In this document: one piece after another, positions 1-8,430 of the stretch
How positions within the stretch are numbered: the first letter of the stretch is position 1
Layout: each line of letters starts with the position of its first letter
From: Halorussus salinus
Lineage (GTDB): Archaea > Halobacteriota > Halobacteria > Halobacteriales > Haladaptataceae
DNA length: 64,000 nucleotides
Assembly: GCF_004765815.2 (NCBI RefSeq)
Contig: NZ_ML974128.1
Span: forward strand, 310,001-374,000
Direction of reading: 5' to 3'
Notes under the pieces: model-generated
Told to the model about the DNA's origin: nothing
Databases searched by the model: none
What the model saw: only the letters and a program-made list of their open reading frames with translations
Program-made: the position numbers and the translations under genes

Positions 1-974
1 TGGGTCGCATCCACGGCTCGTACTCGCTGACCATCATGCACGACGACACCGTGCTGGGGGTTCGGGACCCCGAGGGCAACCGCCCGCTCTGTATCGGCGA
101 ACTGGACGACGGCTACGTCCTCGCCAGCGAGTCGGCGGCTATCGACACCCTCGACGGGGAACTCGTCCGGGACGTGCGACCGGGCGAACTCGTCGTCCTC
201 CGACCCAACGGCGAGGGCTTCGACTCCTACCAACTGTTCGAGCGCGAGAACACGGCTCACTGTTTCTTCGAACACGTCTACTTCGCGCGCCCGGACAGCG
301 TCATCGACGACCACCTCGTCTACGAGGTCCGGAGGGAGTTGGGCCGCAAGCTCTGGGAGGAGAGCGGCATCGACAGCGACGTGGTGATGCCGGTGCCCGA
401 CTCCGGCCGCGCGTTCGCCGGAGGATACGCCGAAGCCGCCCAAGAAGACGGCGCAAACGTCGAGTTCGCCGAGGGGCTGATGAAGAACCGCTACGTCGGC
501 CGGACGTTCATCATGCCGACGCAGGACGAACGCGAGCGCGCGGTCCGCCTGAAGCTCAATCCGATAAAGTCCACCGTCGAGGGCAAGACCGTCACCATCA
601 TCGACGACTCCATCGTCCGCGGGACCACCTCGACCCAACTGGTCGCGCTCCTGCGGGACTGCGGTGCCGAGGAGGTCCACATGCGCGTCGGTGCCCCGCC
701 CATCGTCGCGCCCTGCTACATGGGCATCGACATGGCGACCCGCGAGGAACTCATCGCCGCGGACAAGTCCGTCGAGGAGATACGTGAGGAAATCGAGGCC
801 GACAGCCTCGCGTACCTCTCGAACGAGGCGGTCGCCGACGCGCTCGACACGAGCAAGGCCGACCTCTGTATGGGCTGTGTCACCGGCGAGTACCCCTACG
901 ACATCGACGGCGAAGCGACCGACCGGGACGTGACCCGCCCCGACGTGGGCACCCCCGCGAGCGCGGACGACTGA
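1..974 (+). CDS. purF: Amidophosphoribosyltransferase, 5'-truncated by the window edge
   Basis: First committed step of purine synthesis: glutamine + PRPP to 5-phosphoribosylamine. The frame is open from base 3, so the N-terminal Cys nucleophile of the glutaminase domain lies outside the window. Visible are the end of the Ntn glutaminase domain (GVRDPEGNRPLCIG) and the phosphoribosyltransferase domain, with the PRPP-binding motif VTIIDDSIVRGTTS at about 586-627 and KNRYVGRTF before it. C-terminal cysteines (DLCMGCVTGEYP) match the family. The tail is acidic, as expected in a haloarchaeon. No frameshift is seen. The stop at 972-974 is followed by about 90 nt before the next gene on the same strand. 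Confidence 0.95.
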   Translation, partial: GRIHGSYSLTIMHDDTVLGVRDPEGNRPLCIGELDDGYVLASESAAIDTLDGELVRDVRPGELVVLRPNGEGFDSYQLFERENTAHCFFEHVYFARPDSVIDDHLVYEVRRELGRKLWEESGIDSDVVMPVPDSGRAFAGGYAEAAQEDGANVEFAEGLMKNRYVGRTFIMPTQDERERAVRLKLNPIKSTVEGKTVTIIDDSIVRGTTSTQLVALLRDCGAEEVHMRVGAPPIVAPCYMGIDMATREELIAADKSVEEIREEIEADSLAYLSNEAVADALDTSKADLCMGCVTGEYPYDIDGEATDRDVTRPDVGTPASADD

Positions 975-1061
975 GATTCTCCCGGACGCCAGCTGGATTC
1001 CCACTGGCGTCCGCCGCGCTCGGCCACAGTTGCTACCCGTCTCGAAGCCGAGGATTCTCGC

Positions 1062-1547
1062 ATGGTCGAAGAAGACCTCGGAGAGGCGACTATCGTGTAC
1101 GAGGGACCCGACGGCGAGACCGAATCCCAGACGGTCCAGAACGAACACGTCGCCTACTTTCAGGACCACTGGATACTCAAGACCGGCGAGGACGACCACG
1201 GGCGCGACTTGGTGCGCCGCATCCCCGCCGAACGGGTCTACCACGTCGAGCGAACCGTCGAGCAGTTCGAGGAGGAAGTCAGCACGCTCCGGGACCAAGT
1301 GGAGTCGGTCGCCGACGACCTCCGGACGCGACTCCTCGGGAGCGACAGCGGCGGTAGCGGCGACGAGCGCAGGACCACGACCGAGTCCGCGAGTCGCTCC
1401 GAGAGCGTCAGCATCGACGTGACGAGTGGTGAACCCAGCGACTCCGACGACGGTGACGAACTGGACGGCGACGACGCTCTCGGGACCGGCGATTCGAGCG
1501 GGAGCGACGACGCCGACGAAGACGACGCCCCCGGACGCAACAATTAA
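1062..1547 (+). CDS. Haloarchaeal acidic protein with coiled-coil segment, function unknown
   Basis: 161 aa. Residues 1-65 look like a compact beta-rich domain (EATIVYEGPDGE, HVAYFQDHWILKTGE). Residues about 66-88 (VERTVEQFEEEVSTLRDQVE) read as a short amphipathic coiled coil, and from about 95 the tail is Ser/Asp/Gly-rich and probably disordered. No catalytic motif is recognised. I know similar short proteins from haloarchaea but no assigned function. It lies between purF and another short acidic gene on the same strand. Confidence 0.7.
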   Translation: MVEEDLGEATIVYEGPDGETESQTVQNEHVAYFQDHWILKTGEDDHGRDLVRRIPAERVYHVERTVEQFEEEVSTLRDQVESVADDLRTRLLGSDSGGSGDERRTTTESASRSESVSIDVTSGEPSDSDDGDELDGDDALGTGDSSGSDDADEDDAPGRNN

Positions 1548-1573
1548 TCTCTCGCGGCCCGTCGAAGACGAAG

Positions 1574-1855
1574 ATGGCTCACGATTACGACCGGCGAGAC
1601 CGGCCCGCAACCGGCGAAGAGACTGCCGACGAGACCGCCGACGAGAGCGTCGCGGAGTCGGACCCCGCGGCCTCCGATTTCGCGGGAACGGACGACGAGG
1701 AGTCGCCCGCCGAGACCCGGCCCGAACTCGAACGGGCGCGACTCCTCGAACCGAGACACGCGCTCGAAATCGGGCGGGACGGCCGCGTCGTCGGCAGTCA
1801 CTACCACGAGGGCCGCGACACGTGGGAAATCCTCTTGGAGCGGTACGACGAGTAA
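1574..1855 (+). CDS. Small acidic haloarchaeal protein, function unknown
   Basis: 93 aa. The N-terminal half is acidic and low-complexity (DETADESVAESD). The C-terminal half (residues about 50-93) looks folded: ARLLEPRHALEIGRDGRVVGSHYHEGRDTWEILLERYDE, a possible small beta sheet. It begins 26 nt after the preceding gene, so the two may share a transcript. No motif with a known activity is visible. Confidence 0.65.
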   Translation: MAHDYDRRDRPATGEETADETADESVAESDPAASDFAGTDDEESPAETRPELERARLLEPRHALEIGRDGRVVGSHYHEGRDTWEILLERYDE

Positions 1856-1876
1856 AGCGATTTCGAGGCCGGGGAG

Positions 1877-2461
1877 TCAGAACAGATACAGCATGAGGTA
1901 GACTACCACGCCGAGCGCGAACGAGGTCATCCACAGCGCGGCCGCGACGCGCCCGACTTTGGGGTGGTTCGTCGCCGAGAGGTCCGACACGGGCCGGGTC
2001 AGTCCGAGGAGCAACACGTAGTACAGAAGCGGGATGCAGACCACCGCCAGCAGGATGTGAATCCCCAAAACCGGGTAGTAGACGAACTGCTCGACCGCGG
2101 CGGGTCCCGTGAACTCGCTCGGCCCGAGGAGCGCGACGCGGTAGAGGTACATGACCAGAAACGCCGCGAAGAGGACGACGCCCGCCAGCATGCCCTTCCG
2201 GTGGCGCTCTACGTCGCCGCGGCGAATCGCGCGCCACGACGCGCCGACCACGCCGAACGCCACGACGCTGATGACCGCGTTGAGATGCGGGATGGCCGAC
2301 AGCACGGCGTCGGGCGCTCGGGGGAGCGCGCCCGCGGGCACGACGCGGAGCGCCGCCGCGAACACCAACGCGAGCGAGACGACGGTCAGAAGCCCGGTCA
2401 CCGCGGGGACGTGCCGCTCGACGAATCGTTGCATGTCCGGACGTTGGGAACGGTTCGACAT
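1877..2461 (-). CDS. DUF420 family membrane protein
   Basis: 194 aa from the ATG at 2461 (MSNRSQRP); a second in-frame ATG lies nine codons in, at 2434. About five or six transmembrane segments are visible. The central IPHLNAVISVVAFGVVGASW and FLVMYLYRVALLGPSEF carry the conserved polar pattern of DUF420 proteins, some members of which are named after cytochrome oxidase (CtaM-like) context in bacteria. No oxidase genes are nearby here, so no pathway is assigned. The reading frame continues upstream of 2461, but that extension is Arg-rich and crosses the tRNA region, so it is not coding. Confidence 0.8.
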   Translation of the reverse strand: MSNRSQRPDMQRFVERHVPAVTGLLTVVSLALVFAAALRVVPAGALPRAPDAVLSAIPHLNAVISVVAFGVVGASWRAIRRGDVERHRKGMLAGVVLFAAFLVMYLYRVALLGPSEFTGPAAVEQFVYYPVLGIHILLAVVCIPLLYYVLLLGLTRPVSDLSATNHPKVGRVAAALWMTSFALGVVVYLMLYLF

Positions 2462-2607
2462 ACGCCTTACCGTGTCCAATCGTCGCGCCAGCGTCCGAGG
2501 AGTCCGGGAGGCTCCTCGGCGTGCGGGTACCTGCCGCCCCGCAGTCGAAACGAAAGGCATTTTATTCGCTTGGCTACTACGTCTGAGTGCAGAGAAAGAC
2601 ACCGCGA

Positions 2608-2684
<77 letters not shown>

Positions 2685-2692
<8 letters not shown>

Positions 2693-2774
2693 TCGCAAGC
2701 GCGACACACTCGCGCAACGTGGCTCAGCCACGGAATACGATGCAGGTGGAGTCCCTTGGGACTGCACCCACGCA
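2685..2774 (+). repeat. tRNA-Leu(GAG) acceptor octamer and its downstream copy
   Basis: The last eight bases of the tRNA gene, cccacgca (2685-2692), recur exactly at 2767-2774. The copy follows a hairpin whose arms are agtccc/gggact, extended by ggtg/cacc (about 2745-2769). A second small hairpin, gtggctcagccac, lies between (about 2719-2731). The same arrangement follows the other tRNA-Leu gene in this window. Confidence 0.6.
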
Positions 2775-2871
2775 CAATTCCTTCGGACGCTAACTGGCGA
2801 GCGAGAGCTTCGTTCGTCTGTGTTCTCACTCCCGGCGAGTTCCTACTCCGTATCTCCGTCGGTAGCGCGGA

Positions 2872-3459
2872 TTACATCTTGTCGAGGAGATCGTTTTTCT
2901 TCTCCTCGAACTCCTCGTCGGAGAGAACACCCTCGTCGTGGAGTTCCTTGATGTTCTTCAACTGCTCGGTCGGGTCCGGTTGCGATGCCGCCTGCGCGTT
3001 CGTCTGCTGGCTCTCCTTCATCTTCTCGCGGATGAACCGCGCCATCTCTCGGATTTCGTCGGCGTCGGGGTCCGATACTTGGAACTCGTAGGCGCTCCCG
3101 CTGGTCTTGACGGTCAACTTCTTCGAGACGAGTCCCGTGTCGAGGTCCACACCCTCGATTCGGCTGTAGGGAATCGTCTGCTCGTCGTCGCCCGTAACCT
3201 GCGGAATCTTCGAAACGAGACGCTTGTTCGTCGCACCCGTCAGAATCGAACTCAGGATGCTGTTTTTACCTTCAACGTCGGCACCGAACGCGCCTGCCCC
3301 TTCGCCTTTCTCTTGGATGCCTTTCCCTTTGATGAGGTACATCACCTTCTCGTCCGGGTCGAGTACGTCCTCCATCTTCCCGATTCGCTCGGCCGTCGCG
3401 AACTCGCTTTCCGGTTCGTAGTCTATCTCGGACGTGCTGTCGCTTCCAAACAGTCCCAT
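2872..3459 (-). CDS. PH-domain protein with C-terminal SHOCT motif
   Basis: 195 aa. Residues about 30-145 form a bacterial/archaeal PH-like domain (EKVMYLIKGKG, TNKRLVSKIP, IPYSRIEGVDLDTGL, KLTVKTSGSAYEFQV). The last 35 residues are a SHOCT module (LKNIKELHDEGVLSDEEFEEKK), a short C-terminal motif common in proteins that oligomerise or bind membranes. Monocistronic, with its own TATA box. The ATG at 3459 fits a leaderless transcript. Function is not known; a membrane-stress role would be a guess. Confidence 0.85.
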   Translation of the reverse strand: MGLFGSDSTSEIDYEPESEFATAERIGKMEDVLDPDEKVMYLIKGKGIQEKGEGAGAFGADVEGKNSILSSILTGATNKRLVSKIPQVTGDDEQTIPYSRIEGVDLDTGLVSKKLTVKTSGSAYEFQVSDPDADEIREMARFIREKMKESQQTNAQAASQPDPTEQLKNIKELHDEGVLSDEEFEEKKNDLLDKM

Positions 3460-3483
3460 GCAGACGATTTATCAGAACGGATT

Positions 3484-3492
3484 CTTATAATT
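3484..3492 (-). promoter_or_regulatory. TATA box of the PH/SHOCT gene
   Basis: On the minus strand the sequence reads AATTATAAG, centred about 28 nt before the ATG at 3459, the spacing expected for a leaderless archaeal transcript. Surroundings are AT-rich compared with the genes. Confidence 0.6.
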
Positions 3493-3584
3493 TTGTGAAC
3501 TTTGTTACGGCAGAAATATGATGTTTAGAACTGTTAGATTGTTCTCAAAAGGCTCTAAGTCCTGTTATTTCGGTTACGGCTCGC

Positions 3585-3986
3585 CTACAGTCCTTCGAAG
3601 TCCCGAATATCCTCGCGCCACGACTCCGGAATCGGCTTCGAGGACTTGGTTTCCCTATCGACCGCGACCTGTACCGTCTCGCCGGTGGCCGCGACCGCGC
3701 CGTCGGCGCGGACCTCGTACGCCATCGGGAGCGAGGTCTCGCCGAGTTCCAGCACGCGCACGGCGACGGTCACGTCGTGGTCTATCTCGACCGGCCGCAG
3801 GAAGTCGATTTCGAGGTTGGCGAGGACCGACTCGATGTCCCGCAGGGGCACGTCCAGTACTTGGTCGAAGTAGGCCACGCGGGCCTGCTCGAAGTAGCTG
3901 GCGTAGACCGCGTTGTTCACGTGGCCCATCGTGTCGAGGTCGCGGTAGCGAACGTCCACGTCGTGCGTAAACGAGTAGTCGCTCAT
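3585..3986 (-). CDS. Acyl-CoA thioesterase, 4HBT/YbgC-FadM type hot-dog fold
   Basis: 133 aa, the usual length for a single hot-dog domain. The signature RYRDLDTMGHVNNAVY (residues 13-28) contains the Asp and HVNN residues of the 4-hydroxybenzoyl-CoA thioesterase family. The rest (FLRPVEIDHDVTVAVRVLELG) follows the hot-dog helix and sheet pattern. It probably hydrolyses an acyl-CoA thioester in the cytosol; the substrate cannot be read from sequence. It starts 78 nt upstream of the stop of the DICT gene, which is transcribed in the same direction towards it. Confidence 0.88.
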   Translation of the reverse strand: MSDYSFTHDVDVRYRDLDTMGHVNNAVYASYFEQARVAYFDQVLDVPLRDIESVLANLEIDFLRPVEIDHDVTVAVRVLELGETSLPMAYEVRADGAVAATGETVQVAVDRETKSSKPIPESWREDIRDFEGL

Positions 3987-4063
3987 CGTTTCGTCGTGGG
4001 GGCGGTCGGTAGTTCCGTCTGTCGCTTCCGGAGGGTCGCGGCGTCGGCTATCGGTCCGCGCCG

Positions 4064-4768
4064 TCAGGTGTAGGTGCGCGCCAGATACGCCCCGATATCC
4101 GAGACCAGTTCGGCGTCGTACGTCCAGAAGCCGTGGAACGTCCCCGGTTCGAACTCCTCGCCGAGGAGGGCGCAGGCCTGTCGGTCGGCGTCGCCGCCGT
4201 CGAAGACGACGAACCAGAACGCCCCGATTTCGCCGGTCTCCTCGGCGTGGACCGTCGCGCCCGGCACGTCCGGTTCCCAGTCGAGGCGACCGTAAACGTG
4301 AACGTCCAGTAGCGTCTCGGTCGCCAGCGTGGCGTACACGTGGCGTTGGGCCTCCATCGCGGCGGCCGACTGGAAGCCGGTCCGGAGCGTCCCGTGGCCG
4401 ACGCGGTAGGCGCGGTCCTCTATCTCGCGGCTAGCCGCGAGGAGGTGCCGTCGTTCGAAGGCGACGAAGGTGGTCTCCGCGAGGAGGTCCATCGTCGCGC
4501 GGAGCGCGTCGTTCTCGCCGGGGTCGAGGTCGGCGGCGCTCGGTGAGACGAGGTGGCGGACCGCCGCCATCCCGGCGCTCCCGGCGAACTCGCCGTCCAC
4601 GCTCAGGACGACGAACCCGTCGGTACCGTCGTCGGGAATCGGTTCGTACTCCACGAGGACGTTCCGGGACTCGAAGTAAGTCGTTATCTCCTCGCAGGGG
4701 CGCGGTGCGAACAGCGTCACGGTCCGGCGCGACGACGAGGCCCCGTCGAGGAACTCACGGAGCGTCAT
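4064..4768 (-). CDS. DICT sensory domain protein
   Basis: 234 aa. The pattern RTVTLFAPRPCEEITTYFESRNVLVEYEPIPDD at the start and DGFVVLSVDGEFAGSAG match the DICT domain, a sensory module often paired with GGDEF, EAL, HD-GYP or HTH partners. The C-terminal third (DVHVYGRLDWEPD, EIGAFWFVVFDGG, DAELVSDIGAYLA) is typical of the haloarchaeal form. The gene overlaps the end of the upstream winged-helix gene by 14 bp, so the two are almost certainly co-translated and probably act together as sensor and DNA-binding partner (inference). Confidence 0.82.
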   Translation of the reverse strand: MTLREFLDGASSSRRTVTLFAPRPCEEITTYFESRNVLVEYEPIPDDGTDGFVVLSVDGEFAGSAGMAAVRHLVSPSAADLDPGENDALRATMDLLAETTFVAFERRHLLAASREIEDRAYRVGHGTLRTGFQSAAAMEAQRHVYATLATETLLDVHVYGRLDWEPDVPGATVHAEETGEIGAFWFVVFDGGDADRQACALLGEEFEPGTFHGFWTYDAELVSDIGAYLARTYT

Positions 4769-5300
4769 CGGTCCGGGAGTCGTGCCAGTCGGAGTCGCCG
4801 GACGCCCGCGGTCCGGCCTCGCGTCGTCGCTGGTCGAGCGAGCGCGCCAGTACGGTGTCGAGGAGGTCGGGCACGTCGGCGAGTTCGACGGTCCCCGCTT
4901 CGCGGTCGTACCGGACGAACCCCTCGCGTTCGAGTCGCGGGAGATGGACGTGGTGGAGCGCGATTTCGACGCGCTCGCGCTCGTCGGGCGTCACCACCGC
5001 GGTCGGGTCAGCGTTCGCGTTCGTCCAGCCCGCGACGACGGTCGCCAACCGTTCCACGTCGGTCGCTCCTCGGTCCGAGAGGTAGTAGAGCGCGTAGCGG
5101 CGGTTGTCGTCCGCGACGACACTGAACACTGTATCGACCAGTGCCGAGTTCGCGGCCGCGTTGGTGTCGGGCGTCGAGTCGCCGCTGTCGGGCGGCGAGT
5201 CCGTGGCCGCGTCGGTATCGGCCCCCGAACCGTCGCCGTCCGCCGATTTCTCGGGGGCGGCCGAGTCGTCGGTCGGGGTATCGGTCGAGTCGTCCGCCAT
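4755..5300 (-). CDS. Winged-helix regulator (DUF7344 type) with disordered acidic N-terminus
   Basis: 181 aa from the ATG at 5300; an in-frame GTG/ATG extension to 5321 would add seven residues (MTTIVTT). Residues 1-60 are Asp/Ser/Thr/Ala-rich and probably disordered. Residues about 62-160 (VFSVVADDNRRYALYYLSDRG, HHVHLPRLEREGFVRYD) form the winged-helix domain typical of DUF7344 proteins, with the helix LPRLEREGF followed by a wing strand. Probably a transcription factor acting with the overlapping DICT gene product. Confidence 0.8.
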   Translation of the reverse strand: MADDSTDTPTDDSAAPEKSADGDGSGADTDAATDSPPDSGDSTPDTNAAANSALVDTVFSVVADDNRRYALYYLSDRGATDVERLATVVAGWTNANADPTAVVTPDERERVEIALHHVHLPRLEREGFVRYDREAGTVELADVPDLLDTVLARSLDQRRREAGPRASGDSDWHDSRTDDAP

Positions 5301-5416
5301 GGTCGTGACTATTGTTGTCACACCGAAAAGAGTGTTTGGGCTCGCCGGTCGGGACGAGCGTGACTTCGACTGGCAAGCGGGGTATTCAAATGCGTCGTGT
5401 CCCTACTGGTTGCTAT

Positions 5417-5917
5417 ATGGCGAAGTATTCGACCGGCGGGTCGTCCGGCAGTGGTGGCGGCGGCTCGTGCGAACTCTGTGGCACGTCGAGCGACTCGCTA
5501 ACCGAGGCCAACGTGGCCGGTGCGCTGTTGGAGGTCTGCTCGGACTGTGCCTCCTCGCACAACGACAACCAGCAGACCGACTCGGGCGACGACGAGGAGC
5601 GCGAACGCAAGCGTAAGGCGGCCCAGAACACCGCGAAGGCGAGTGGCGTCTACGACGGCGACTCGCGCCACTGGGAAGAGGAGGGAACCAACTACGACGA
5701 CGACCCGCTCCCGTATCTGGTCTCGAACTACGGCGACGTGGTCGAACAGGCCAGACGGGACGAGGGACTCCAGCGCGGCGAACTCGCCGACGAGTTGGAC
5801 GTGTCCGAGAACGACCTGCTGGCGGTCGAACAGGGTCGGGCGAATCAGGCCAACGTCGGCGGGTCGCTCGTGGAGGCGCTGGAAGACCGCCTCGACGTGC
5901 AGTTGGCCGAGGAGTGA
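5417..5917 (+). CDS. MBF1-like transcription factor, zinc ribbon plus XRE helix-turn-helix
   Basis: 166 aa from the ATG at 5417. An N-terminal zinc ribbon uses C18/C21 and C41/C44 (CELC, CSDC). After a charged linker there is a helix-turn-helix at residues about 108-160 (VVEQARRDEGLQRGELADELDVSENDLLAVEQG) resembling the Cro/MBF1 domain. Archaeal MBF1 is a general co-regulator that links to TBP or the ribosome; this one has the order zinc ribbon-linker-HTH expected of the family. Upstream frames contain further starts but no conserved sequence. Confidence 0.88.
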   Translation: MAKYSTGGSSGSGGGGSCELCGTSSDSLTEANVAGALLEVCSDCASSHNDNQQTDSGDDEERERKRKAAQNTAKASGVYDGDSRHWEEEGTNYDDDPLPYLVSNYGDVVEQARRDEGLQRGELADELDVSENDLLAVEQGRANQANVGGSLVEALEDRLDVQLAEE

Positions 5918-6028
5918 GGGGCCACGGAGAGACGAGCGAGCGTCGGGGGTTCGGGCGGCGAGTTCGGGGGTGAGTCGCGGGGGAGTCGGTCCCACAATCT
6001 TATTCACTCCGTCCGTGGTGGACGAGGT

Positions 6029-6997
6029 ATGGACATCGGCGTTCACACACCACCGCTGTACGGGCAGTCGCTCGAAGACGCGATGGCGTACCTCCACGGA
6101 ATCGGCGTTGACGCCATCGAACCCGGCGTCGGGGGTTATCCCGGCGACACTCATCTGCCCCGCGACGAGTATCTGGACGACGACGAGGCACAGAACCACC
6201 TCTTCGACCTGCTGGACGAGTACGACATGCGCATCTCGGCGCTGGCGACCCACAACAATCCGCTTCACCCCGACGACGAAACCGCTGAGCAGGCCGACAC
6301 CGAGTTGCGGGAGGCCATCGAACTCGCCGACCAACTGGACGTGGACGCCGTGACCTGCTTCTCGGGGCTTCCCGCGGGGAGTCCGAACGACGAGACGCCC
6401 AACTGGATTACCGCGCCGTGGCCGGGCGAACACGCCGACGCTCACGAGTACCAGTGGGAAGAAGTCGCCATCCCGTACTGGTCGGACCTCGCGGACCACG
6501 CCGCCGACCACGGCGTGAACGTCGCCATCGAGATGCACCCGAACATGCTGGTGTACGAACCGTCGGGCATGCTCCGCCTGCGCGAGGAGACCAGCGAGCG
6601 CATCGGCGCGAACTTCGACCCCTCGCACCTCTACTGGCAGGGCATCGACGTGACCGACGCCATCCGACTGCTGGGCGAACACGACGCTATCCACCACTTC
6701 CACGCGAAGGACACCAAGGTCTACGACGCGCAGGCCCGGACGAAAGGCGTCCTCGACACCACGCCCTACGACGAGGAGGCCGACCGCTCGTGGCTGTTCC
6801 GCTCGGTGGGCTACGGCCACGGCGAGGAACACTGGAAGGACATCGTGAGTACGCTCCGGATGGTCGGCTACGACGGGGCGCTGTCCATCGAACACGAGGA
6901 CTCGCTGACCAGTTCCAACGAAGGACTGGAGAAGGCCGTGAACCTCCTCCAGCGCGCGGTGTTCCGCGAGCAACCCGGCGAAGCGTACTGGGCCTGA
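6029..6997 (+). CDS. Sugar phosphate isomerase/epimerase, TIM barrel (AP endonuclease 2 family)
   Basis: 322 aa. Xylose-isomerase-like TIM barrel: the barrel begins MDIGVHTPPL, with metal-ligand-like residues in GVNVAIEMHPNMLVYE (Glu and His), GANFDPSHLYWQ (Asp and His), HHFHAKDTKVY (His) and GALSIEHEDS (Glu/His). Enzymes of this family isomerise or epimerise ketoses and cyclitols using a divalent metal. A Gfo/Idh/MocA dehydrogenase gene lies 1.8 kb downstream on the same strand; the two families often share inositol or sugar pathways, but here the distance and intervening genes make the link only suggestive. Confidence 0.88.
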   Translation: MDIGVHTPPLYGQSLEDAMAYLHGIGVDAIEPGVGGYPGDTHLPRDEYLDDDEAQNHLFDLLDEYDMRISALATHNNPLHPDDETAEQADTELREAIELADQLDVDAVTCFSGLPAGSPNDETPNWITAPWPGEHADAHEYQWEEVAIPYWSDLADHAADHGVNVAIEMHPNMLVYEPSGMLRLREETSERIGANFDPSHLYWQGIDVTDAIRLLGEHDAIHHFHAKDTKVYDAQARTKGVLDTTPYDEEADRSWLFRSVGYGHGEEHWKDIVSTLRMVGYDGALSIEHEDSLTSSNEGLEKAVNLLQRAVFREQPGEAYWA

Positions 6998-7075
6998 TTA
7001 CGCCCACCAGCGTCGCCGCCCTCCGATTCGCCCGCACGGAAACGTTTTTGTTGCGCCGCCGACACGCTCGTCCCG

Positions 7076-7267
7076 ATGGCCGGACCGCATCCGATAGAAC
7101 TCTTCGTCCCAATAGCTGTCCTCGGCGCTGTCGGATTCTTTCTCTTCGGCAACCTCGGCGGCGAACTCGGAGCAATCGTCGGCGCGACGTTCGGCGTCGT
7201 CGTCGGTGCCGCGGTCGGTTCGAGCGCCAGCGTCGCCGACGAGTCCGAGGACGCCGAAAGCGAGTGA
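7076..7267 (+). CDS. Small membrane protein, two predicted TM helices
   Basis: 63 aa. Two hydrophobic segments (LFVPIAVLGAVGFFLFGNL and LGAIVGATFGVVVGAAVGSS) are rich in Gly, followed by an acidic tail ADESEDAESE. It resembles small haloarchaeal glycine-zipper-like membrane proteins; no function is known. Convergent with the Nudix gene, 19 nt away. Confidence 0.65.
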   Translation: MAGPHPIELFVPIAVLGAVGFFLFGNLGGELGAIVGATFGVVVGAAVGSSASVADESEDAESE

Positions 7268-7286
7268 CGCCGAGTAGCCCCGACGG

Positions 7287-7781
7287 TCACAGGTCGGCCA
7301 GCGCCGCCTCGGGATAGAACGTCTCGGCGTCGCCGTCCGCTTCCAACTCGGCGACCGACTTCCAGACGCACGCTATCTCCTCGCCCGTGTCGGGTTCGGT
7401 CGCGGTGAAGGCGTCCTCGTCGTAGGGCCACGACGCCGCGATATCGGCCTCGTAGAGCCGCCAGATTTCGTGCTGGGTCTCGCCCGCGACGGTGAACACG
7501 TCCTCGTAGGTGCCCAGCGGCGAGACTCCCGCGAGTTCGACGCCCAACTCCTCGCGGAACTCCCGGCGGAGCGCGTCCCGACTGTGTTCGCCGAACTCGA
7601 CGCCGCCTCCGAGCGGTCGGAGGAAGGTTTCGCCCGCGGGGTCGCGCTCGCGCTCGACCAGTAGCTCCTCGCGGTCGTCGCCTCGGCCGCCGCCCTCCTC
7701 GCGGGTGACGACGCCGCGCGCGGTGACTCGAATGGCGTCGTCGCTCGCCTCGGTGTCGTCTCCGCCGTTCCTCTCGGCCAT
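7287..7781 (-). CDS. Nudix hydrolase
   Basis: 164 aa from the ATG at 7781 (MAERNGG). The Nudix box G-x5-E-x7-REFREELGV is complete at residues 59-81 (GGVEFGEHSRDA then LRREFREELG), so Mg2+ binding and pyrophosphohydrolase chemistry are expected. Substrate not identifiable. The conserved WRLYEADI and ACVWKSVAELEADG strands follow. Longer in-frame extensions upstream of 7781 overlap the divergent promoter region and lack conserved sequence. Confidence 0.92.
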   Translation of the reverse strand: MAERNGGDDTEASDDAIRVTARGVVTREEGGGRGDDREELLVERERDPAGETFLRPLGGGVEFGEHSRDALRREFREELGVELAGVSPLGTYEDVFTVAGETQHEIWRLYEADIAASWPYDEDAFTATEPDTGEEIACVWKSVAELEADGDAETFYPEAALADL

Positions 7782-7932
7782 GGGATTCACGAAAACCGGG
7801 AGGATGGACAAAAGACCGACGGTTCCGGCGCGGTCGCGCGTTCGGTCTCCGGGCGCAAGTCCGCGGTGGTCGATTCCCGGATTCCGGCGACCGCCACTAG
7901 CACTTTTCCTGCTGTGGGTTGACGAGGAGCGT

Positions 7933-8307
7933 ATGGGGAAGATTGTCTCTGACGACCTCGCCGACCAGTTAGTCAGCACTTGTCGAACCGCCGTCGGCGA
8001 CGAACTTCGGAGCGTGACGTACTTCGACGAGGACGAGGAGGAACAGCTCTACCTCCGCGGGGACCTCGAAGCCGACGCCGACCTCGTGGGCTTCGCCGAC
8101 AACGAGCGACTCGGGTTCCGCTCACAGACGCTCTACGAGGAGACTGAACTCGGCCCGTACCGGTTCACGATGCGGGCGTTCGACCACGGCTACCTCACGC
8201 GGGTCATCGTCGGCGACCGCGGCGCGTTCGTCACCACCGACGCGATGGAGATGGACCGGTTCAAGGAGGTCGCGTCGGCGATGCGGTCGGTGCTGGCCGA
8301 GGAGTAG
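7933..8307 (+). CDS. Haloarchaeal conserved protein, roadblock-like size, function unknown
   Basis: 124 aa from the ATG at 7933. The pattern SVTYFDEDEEEQLYLRGDL, SQTLYEETELGPYRFTMRAFDHGYLTRVIVGDRGAFVTTD is shared in outline with the 135-aa product at 25103-25510 (same order: an EYTPDEFHTLY-like strand, a central acidic helix, then HVTLVRVLVGQQGLFLS). The two look like distant paralogues of one haloarchaeal family. No catalytic residues stand out. Confidence 0.75.
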   Translation: MGKIVSDDLADQLVSTCRTAVGDELRSVTYFDEDEEEQLYLRGDLEADADLVGFADNERLGFRSQTLYEETELGPYRFTMRAFDHGYLTRVIVGDRGAFVTTDAMEMDRFKEVASAMRSVLAEE

Positions 8308-8430
8308 CGGGTTCGAGCATTCTCGTTCGAGCGCGCCGGGTGTTCCGACCCTGCTGGTTCCCACTGGCCGAGAACGGCCTTCCGGGCTTATGTCCGTTCG
8401 TCGCCTACGTCTACGTAGGAGGCGAGACCC

